Shown here in pieces: positions 6,254 through 9,345 of a stretch of DNA of 9,345 nucleotides. Made by a program: the position numbers and the translations under genes. Source of the stretch: Pseudomonadota bacterium (GTDB lineage Bacteria > Pseudomonadota > Alphaproteobacteria > UBA9655). Under the pieces are notes generated by a model, which searched no databases, had not been told where the DNA came from, and was given only the letters and a program-made list of their open reading frames with translations. The stretch spans positions 1 through 9,345 of the forward strand of contig JAKBAL010000048.1 of assembly GCA_021809225.1 (NCBI GenBank), given 5' to 3'. The stretch's first letter is position 1; every line of letters begins with the position of its first letter.

Positions 6254-6275
6254 ATTACCGGCAGACGCCGGTAGT
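6254..6275 (-). promoter_or_regulatory. Stable short hairpin in the symporter leader
   Basis: TACCGGC (6256-6262) and GCCGGTA (6267-6273) form a perfect seven-pair GC-rich stem with a four-base loop; two more pairs, one of them a wobble in the plus-strand RNA, can extend it to 6254-6275. It lies about 65 bases before the symporter start and is the most GC-rich patch of this AT-rich region. It could be an RNA control element or a short mobile palindrome; no T tract follows on the minus strand. Confidence 0.45.
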
Positions 6276-6349
6276 GGTTGTATGGAAAAATGTAGAAATC
6301 GCTTCTTTTTTCACTTTAAGCACAGTTTAAGATTTTAAATTTCTTTTTT

Positions 6350-6378
6350 ATCATACAGTAAATATCGACATAAGAAAA
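6350..6378 (-). promoter_or_regulatory. Candidate promoter for the symporter gene
   Basis: On the minus strand TTTTCT (6378-6373), 17 bases and TATGAT (6355-6350) are present. The -10 matches at five of six positions, but the -35 is weak (three of six). It would give a leader of roughly 150 bases containing the hairpin at 6254-6275. Confidence 0.3.
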
Positions 6379-6415
6379 GTTATTAAAAAATTTTGTTTAA
6401 CGAAAGATCTAAATT

Positions 6416-6446
6416 CTCCTGTCTTGTTCTTTCAACAGGACAGGAG
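6416..6446. terminator. Long hairpin between IS982 element and symporter, probable terminator
   Basis: CTCCTGTC (6416-6423) pairs with GACAGGAG (6439-6446). The stem continues through a T-G pair and TGTT/AACA to a five-base loop (6429-6433), giving 13 pairs in all. It lies downstream of the transposase and upstream of the symporter promoter on the minus strand, where it could insulate the symporter. Neither side has a long T tract (minus strand continues GAATTTAGATC; plus strand GTTTAAAC), so termination efficiency is uncertain. Confidence 0.55.
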
Positions 6447-6489
6447 GTTTAAACTTCCAAGTCAACTTATCCCTATTTAATAGATAACC

Positions 6490-7348
6490 TCAACTTTGGA
6501 TAAGCTCAGGTGAGTAAAATTTCATATTGGGTTTATTTTCTCTCAGTTGATATGCAGTAAGGCAAGAGAGGATATTAACACAGGCATTTGTAGGTGAGCG
6601 ATGTCTGGTGTGCGAAAGATTCATATGAACCTTAAGGATATCAAAGAGTGTTTCAATCAGAAATCGTTTTCTGAGCATGAGTTTTTCAATCAAAGGCATA
6701 AGGTAATTCTTCATATTTCGTTTGATACCCGTGATCAATTTAAGCCCTCTCTGATAAAGGGTTTTAAAAAGATTTTGTGAAATGTAACCTTTATCTGCAA
6801 AAAGACTCCCCTTAAGATGTCTGGTCATTTCATCCAAAACAGTGCGTTCATCCACATTTCCGGGGGTGATTTTAACAGCCACAATGCTGCCCTTATGATT
6901 AATCACCAGATGAAGCTTTAGCCCATAAAACCAGCCCATCGTTGTTTTTCCACGAGCTGCAAGGCCTTTAAAGACACGGTTACGGCTGATGCGTTTGTTA
7001 TGACACATGGGAAGAGAGGTTGCGTCAGCAATATAAATTCCTGTCTCTTCACCAAATAAGCTTTGCAATAACATACAAAAAGGAACAAAGAGACGTGGCA
7101 TTAATTGGAGAAATCGACTGTAGCTGAGCAACCTAGGAAAGTCTTTATTGTGAAAATAAGAGAGATGAAAAAGGTAAAAATATTTAAAGTTTTTACAGGG
7201 GCTTAACTGGAAAAGAACCATGATTGTTAGCATTTCGCTCAGGCTCATTTCACAGGACCGATGACGTTTTTTTCCTGTGTCCCCATTCTTCATAGGATTT
7301 GCAAAATTCATCAAGGCAAACAAATAAAGCTGTGATATTGTATTTCAT
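6490..7348 (-). pseudogene. IS982-family transposase, frameshifted near its N-terminus
   Basis: The conserved body (6490 to about 7284) carries the DDE triad in IADAT, LFADKGY and IETLFDILK, plus the IS982 hallmark KKRHRSCEMSLSEML. The true start is the ATG at 7348-7346, preceded eight bases upstream by GGGAG (7361-7357), and it encodes the family N-terminus MKYNITALFVCLDEFCKSYE to about Trp22. That frame runs into a TGA after the shift, while the body is one base out of register. Dropping one base in GGGG (7281-7284 complement) or the A7 run (7267-7273 complement) would rejoin them. An alternative TTG start at 7323 keeps one frame but replaces the conserved N-terminus, so it is probably not the real start. 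The copy is likely inactive unless slippage restores the frame. Confidence 0.85.
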
Positions 7349-7398
7349 AGGCTAAGCTCCCTTCTTATTTTTTAGCGATTTTAAGAAAGCTTAGCCTA
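7348..7398 (-). promoter_or_regulatory. Leader hairpin over the IS982 transposase ribosome-binding site
   Basis: On the transposase strand, TAGGCTAAGCT (7398-7388) pairs perfectly with AGCTTAGCCTA (7358-7348), and directly inside it TTCTTA pairs with TAAGAA around a 14-base loop. The only unpaired bases in the 17-pair stem are GGG (7361-7359), the core of the Shine-Dalgarno, and the stem's last base is the A of the start codon. A transcript entering from outside the element would fold this way; one starting inside would lack the 5' arm. Confidence 0.65.
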
Positions 7399-7521
7399 CC
7401 ATATTTCCTTTCTTATCCAAAGTTGGGGTTAAATTATAATACAACACCTAGAAAATCCCTCGACTGGCACACGTCACTCGAGCTCTTTACAACAGATGGA
7501 GCAATCAAACTTGAATGCAGC

Positions 7522-7527
7522 TATAAT
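7522..7527 (+). promoter_or_regulatory. Candidate -10 element upstream of the Sel1-repeat gene
   Basis: A perfect TATAAT lies about 95 bases before the ATG at 7623, in the gap after the IS982 element. No good -35 hexamer stands 16-18 bases upstream; the closest candidate, TTTACA at 7486-7491, is too far away. The stretch from here to the gene is very A/T-rich, so the match may be fortuitous. Nothing else in 7431-7607 is recognisable. Confidence 0.25.
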
Positions 7528-7622
7528 TAAAAAATAGTTATATTTTATTTTAAATTCATGCTAATTCTCTTTCATGCAGGTTACTGTGATTGTAAGCAAA
7601 GTTTATTAAGGAGAATTCATTA

Positions 7623-8936
7623 ATGGTAAAAATTTATGTCAATACAATAGCCATGCTCGGTGTGGCGTTCTCTATAGGGAGTTCAGTTTTGGCTATGGAA
7701 GATCTGGGTGAAAGTAAATATCAGCCGGTTTCTATACCTGGCAGTAGAGACGAAGGAGCTATGGATTCTGCTGGAGTTAGCAACGAATTAGACAGCAACG
7801 AATTAGACGTGCTAGGTAAAATAGCTGCCTTAATGCAAAGAATAGCAAACCATGAAATAAGTCCAGAATTTGCTGTCAAAACGTTACTAAACAGCAGATC
7901 TTCACCTGGCGAGCTCGCTGAGCAGTACGCGCGCCAGATTTTCTCGGCTCGCATTAGGCCTGAATTCAAAGTTAATACTCCACAGTTTAATTGGGATGAT
8001 ATGCGCAAGCGCATGAGCATGATTCAAAATACAGAACCCTTATCGTATTGGCTATCAGAATCTGCTCAAACTTATTTATCTCAGAAGTATCAGGGTATGG
8101 CTGAGGACAAAAACCCTTATGATAAAATAACTTTTACGGAGGATTCGCCTGGAGAGGTTGACGAATATATAAGAGCCATGCGCAGCAAAAATGTAGGCGA
8201 ACAGCTTATGTTAGCTCGGGAATGCTACAAACGCCTAGTAAAAATTCTTGTTTATGACAACAAAAGGTTAACAGGGCGAGTTGTAAGTTTATTCAACGCG
8301 GTTATTAACAATACAAAAGCTAGTAATAATGATAAATCTGAGGCACTCTACACTCTTTCTAGTGTATATTATTATAAATATAGTTATATTTTTACAGGGC
8401 CAATGCCACTAGATACACGATCGCCAGCAATAGCTGCTTATATAAAAATATTAACCCTAGAAGATTCGGCGTACGATGCAAGTGCAGCGTATCAACTTGG
8501 ACGAATATATTCACCTTCTTGTGGTGAATGCGCGTTCTACTCCGGCGTTACTCGTAATTATGAAGAGGCTCGAAAATATTTCGAGAGAGCTGCTGAAAAG
8601 GGCCATAAAGACGCAAACTTTCAACTTGCTCTGATGTGGAGGAATAGACACATACATTCCTCACAAAAATACCCTAATGATTTTCAAGAAAGCGAAGTGT
8701 TTCAAAAAGCTCGACATTACTTTACTCAAGCTGCTTCTAAAGGTGAGAAAGTAGCTGGTGAATGCAAAGGCAACTTGAAAACTACTAGAAAGCTGGCAAA
8801 ATATCATCACGGTCATCTGTTACTGTTTGCTGCAGGCAATAGTGAGAGACTGAAAAGAGAAGGCAGAAATCTTATTAAAGCATCAGCTGACCTGGGATAT
8901 GAGGACGCAATTAGAGAGACGAAAAGATATTATTAG
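7623..8936 (+). CDS. Secreted protein with C-terminal Sel1-like repeats
   Basis: The protein has 437 residues. It begins with a Sec signal peptide (hydrophobic 8-23, cleavage likely after Val-Leu-Ala24), so it is exported. Sel1/TPR-type repeats are visible in the C-terminal half: AAYQLGRIYSP (288-298) with YEEARKYFERAAEKGHKDAN (313-332), FQKARHYFTQAASKGEKVAG (360-379), and a degenerate RLKREGRNLIKASADLGYED (409-428). Residues 60-250 show no recognised domain and are largely helical and charged. Sel1 repeats mediate protein-protein contacts; in Legionella and other host-associated bacteria such exported proteins often act in host interaction, but that role is not shown here. The start follows AAGGAGA (7608-7614) by eight bases. 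A 15-base tandem duplication gives SNELDSNELD (53-62) just after the signal. Confidence 0.85.
   Translation: MVKIYVNTIAMLGVAFSIGSSVLAMEDLGESKYQPVSIPGSRDEGAMDSAGVSNELDSNELDVLGKIAALMQRIANHEISPEFAVKTLLNSRSSPGELAEQYARQIFSARIRPEFKVNTPQFNWDDMRKRMSMIQNTEPLSYWLSESAQTYLSQKYQGMAEDKNPYDKITFTEDSPGEVDEYIRAMRSKNVGEQLMLARECYKRLVKILVYDNKRLTGRVVSLFNAVINNTKASNNDKSEALYTLSSVYYYKYSYIFTGPMPLDTRSPAIAAYIKILTLEDSAYDASAAYQLGRIYSPSCGECAFYSGVTRNYEEARKYFERAAEKGHKDANFQLALMWRNRHIHSSQKYPNDFQESEVFQKARHYFTQAASKGEKVAGECKGNLKTTRKLAKYHHGHLLLFAAGNSERLKREGRNLIKASADLGYEDAIRETKRYY
7779..7808 (+). repeat. Perfect 15-base tandem duplication in the Sel1-protein gene
   Basis: AGCAACGAATTAGAC occurs twice in a row (7779-7793 and 7794-7808) with no mismatch and keeps the reading frame, adding a second SNELD pentapeptide. 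Identity at the wobble positions points to a recent event. It lies in the low-complexity acidic linker after the signal peptide, where length change should be tolerated. Confidence 0.9.
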
Positions 8937-8942
8937 AAAAAA

Positions 8943-8973
8943 AAAGTGGTATACCCCTTTGGTATACCACTTT
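8943..8973. terminator. Bidirectional intrinsic terminator, stronger on the minus strand
   Basis: AAAGTGGTATACC (8943-8955) and GGTATACCACTTT (8961-8973) form a perfect 13-pair stem with loop CCTTT. Nine A residues (8937-8945) precede and overlap the left arm, so a minus-strand transcript meets a strong run of U after the hairpin. On the plus strand only the three T of the stem and ACTTG follow. It begins seven bases after the Sel1-gene stop, between convergent genes, so it can serve both. Confidence 0.85.
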
Positions 8974-9029
8974 ACTTGAAAAAGCCAGTTAGATTATGAA
9001 CGTATCTGGGCTGCTTAGTCGCTCACGTC

Positions 9030-9044
9030 CCTCGCAAAGCGAGG
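9030..9044. repeat. Small GC-rich hairpin downstream of the Cys-rich gene
   Basis: CCTCGC (9030-9035) and GCGAGG (9039-9044) form a six-pair stem with loop AAA, 17 bases beyond the stop of the minus-strand gene. It has no T tract and is much more GC-rich than its surroundings. It may be a remnant of a palindromic repeat or an RNA 3'-end stabiliser. Confidence 0.4.
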
Positions 9045-9060
9045 AGGGTTTGAATTAATA

Positions 9061-9345
9061 TTATTTACCCTTCACGATAGGAGTCTGAGGGCGCATAAAC
9101 TTTACAGCAGGTATAATAGTTGGCGATGAAGTTATTTCATTCTTTGAGGTTTTTTTTATGCAAAATTCATTGTTCTTTCCATAACAGTTGAATCCAGGCG
9201 GACAACAATTATCAGGAGCGCAATAAAGAGAATTTTGAAGACAGCACTTCCCTGTAGCAACGCACTTATACCCTGTGTAACAACCACTCCCACAATTTGG
9301 ACCTTGCGCATTCAGGACAGTGACTCCTGCTAAAATCACGACAAA
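9061..9345 (-). CDS. Cysteine-rich exported protein, 5' end outside the window
   Basis: The frame stays open to the window edge, and the visible N-terminus FVVILAGVTVLNAQG is the hydrophobic core and likely cleavage site (after Leu-Asn-Ala) of a Sec signal peptide, so the start codon lies just beyond 9345; a GTG at 9339 is probably internal. The mature region has ten cysteines spaced C-x3-C-x5-C-x5-CC-x6-C-x4-CC-x5-C-x7-C. Two halves resemble each other (CYTGYKC and CPPGFNC, i.e. C-x2-G-aromatic-x-C), suggesting internal duplication and a compact disulphide-rich fold of the knottin/granulin/EGF kind. A Ser/Thr/Pro-rich basic tail of about 30 residues follows. I cannot assign a family. An exported disulphide-rich protein in a host-associated bacterium could be a toxin, adhesin or host-mimicking factor, but this is speculation. 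Confidence 0.7.
   Translation of the reverse strand, partial: FVVILAGVTVLNAQGPNCGSGCYTGYKCVATGKCCLQNSLYCAPDNCCPPGFNCYGKNNEFCIKKTSKNEITSSPTIIPAVKFMRPQTPIVKGK

Larger units (their letters stand above)
6486..7430 (-). mobile_element. IS982-family insertion sequence, near full length
   Basis: Nineteen-base terminal inverted repeats bound the element: AACCTCAACTTTGGATAAG (6486-6504) and CTTATCCAAAGTTGGGGTT (7412-7430), differing at one position. The length, about 945 bases, suits IS982 elements, and it encodes an IS982 DDE transposase on the minus strand whose last codons lie in the left repeat. No convincing target-site duplication flanks it: TTTAATAGAT on the left and AAATTATAAT on the right share no direct repeat of useful length. 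The copy is therefore old, or one flank has been rearranged. Confidence 0.85.

Noticed and set aside
6490..7430. Possible CRISPR or phage-related repeats at the right-hand half of the window
   Set aside because: The only repeats here are the two IS982 ends and one leader hairpin; no regularly spaced direct repeats occur anywhere in the window.
7721..8020. 99-codon minus-strand ORF inside the Sel1-protein gene
   Set aside because: It lies wholly antisense to a gene with a signal peptide, good ribosome-binding site and recognised repeats, and has no such support itself.

Overview
The window looks like AT-rich chromosomal DNA from an alphaproteobacterium, most likely a host-associated lineage of the Holosporales/Rickettsiales kind. 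That assignment is inference: it rests on overall protein style (Bcr/CflA transporter, polar amino-acid ABC operon, SDF symporter, Sel1-repeat secreted protein), on decaying insertion sequences, and on a palindromic repeat whose translation reads WIAS...RHCEA. No rRNA or other taxonomic marker is present.

Layout, left to right. Positions 1-76 hold the broken 5' end of an IS630-like transposase (minus strand) running off the edge. Next comes a Bcr/CflA-type MFS exporter (389-1564, +), whose stop codon directly abuts the 3' end of a convergent tRNA-Gln(UUG) gene (1565-1639, -). A polar amino-acid ABC importer operon follows on the plus strand: a 62-codon lipoprotein ORF that looks like a relic copy of the binding protein (1788-1976), the lipoprotein substrate-binding protein (1967-2722), a 216-base gap filled by palindromic repeats, the permease (2939-3601) and the ATPase (3598-4320, overlapping the permease by ATGA). 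An XRE-family regulator (4352-4822, -) has two interleaved inverted repeats over its predicted promoter. An atypical SDF-family symporter (5021-6190, -) follows. An IS982-family element (about 6486-7430) then carries a frameshifted transposase. A secreted Sel1-repeat protein (7623-8936, +) comes next, and a cysteine-rich secreted protein (9061-9345, -) runs off the right edge. The last two genes converge on a strong terminator hairpin.

How the genes fit together: the ABC operon is a complete single-permease importer for an amino acid or similar polar solute, and with the SDF symporter it suggests dependence on imported nutrients. The right half (regulator, symporter, IS982, two exported proteins) has the character of an accessory region, and the two exported proteins could face a host.

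I see no clearly new multi-gene system. The best leads are: (1) a hairpin in the IS982 leader that bulges out the transposase Shine-Dalgarno and ends at its start codon, suggesting protection against read-through transcription; (2) interleaved dyads over the XRE promoter; (3) the ten-cysteine exported protein with an internal repeat; (4) an SDF transporter lacking several canonical cation and substrate ligands; (5) a relic binding-protein copy and a REP-like palindrome inside the ABC operon.
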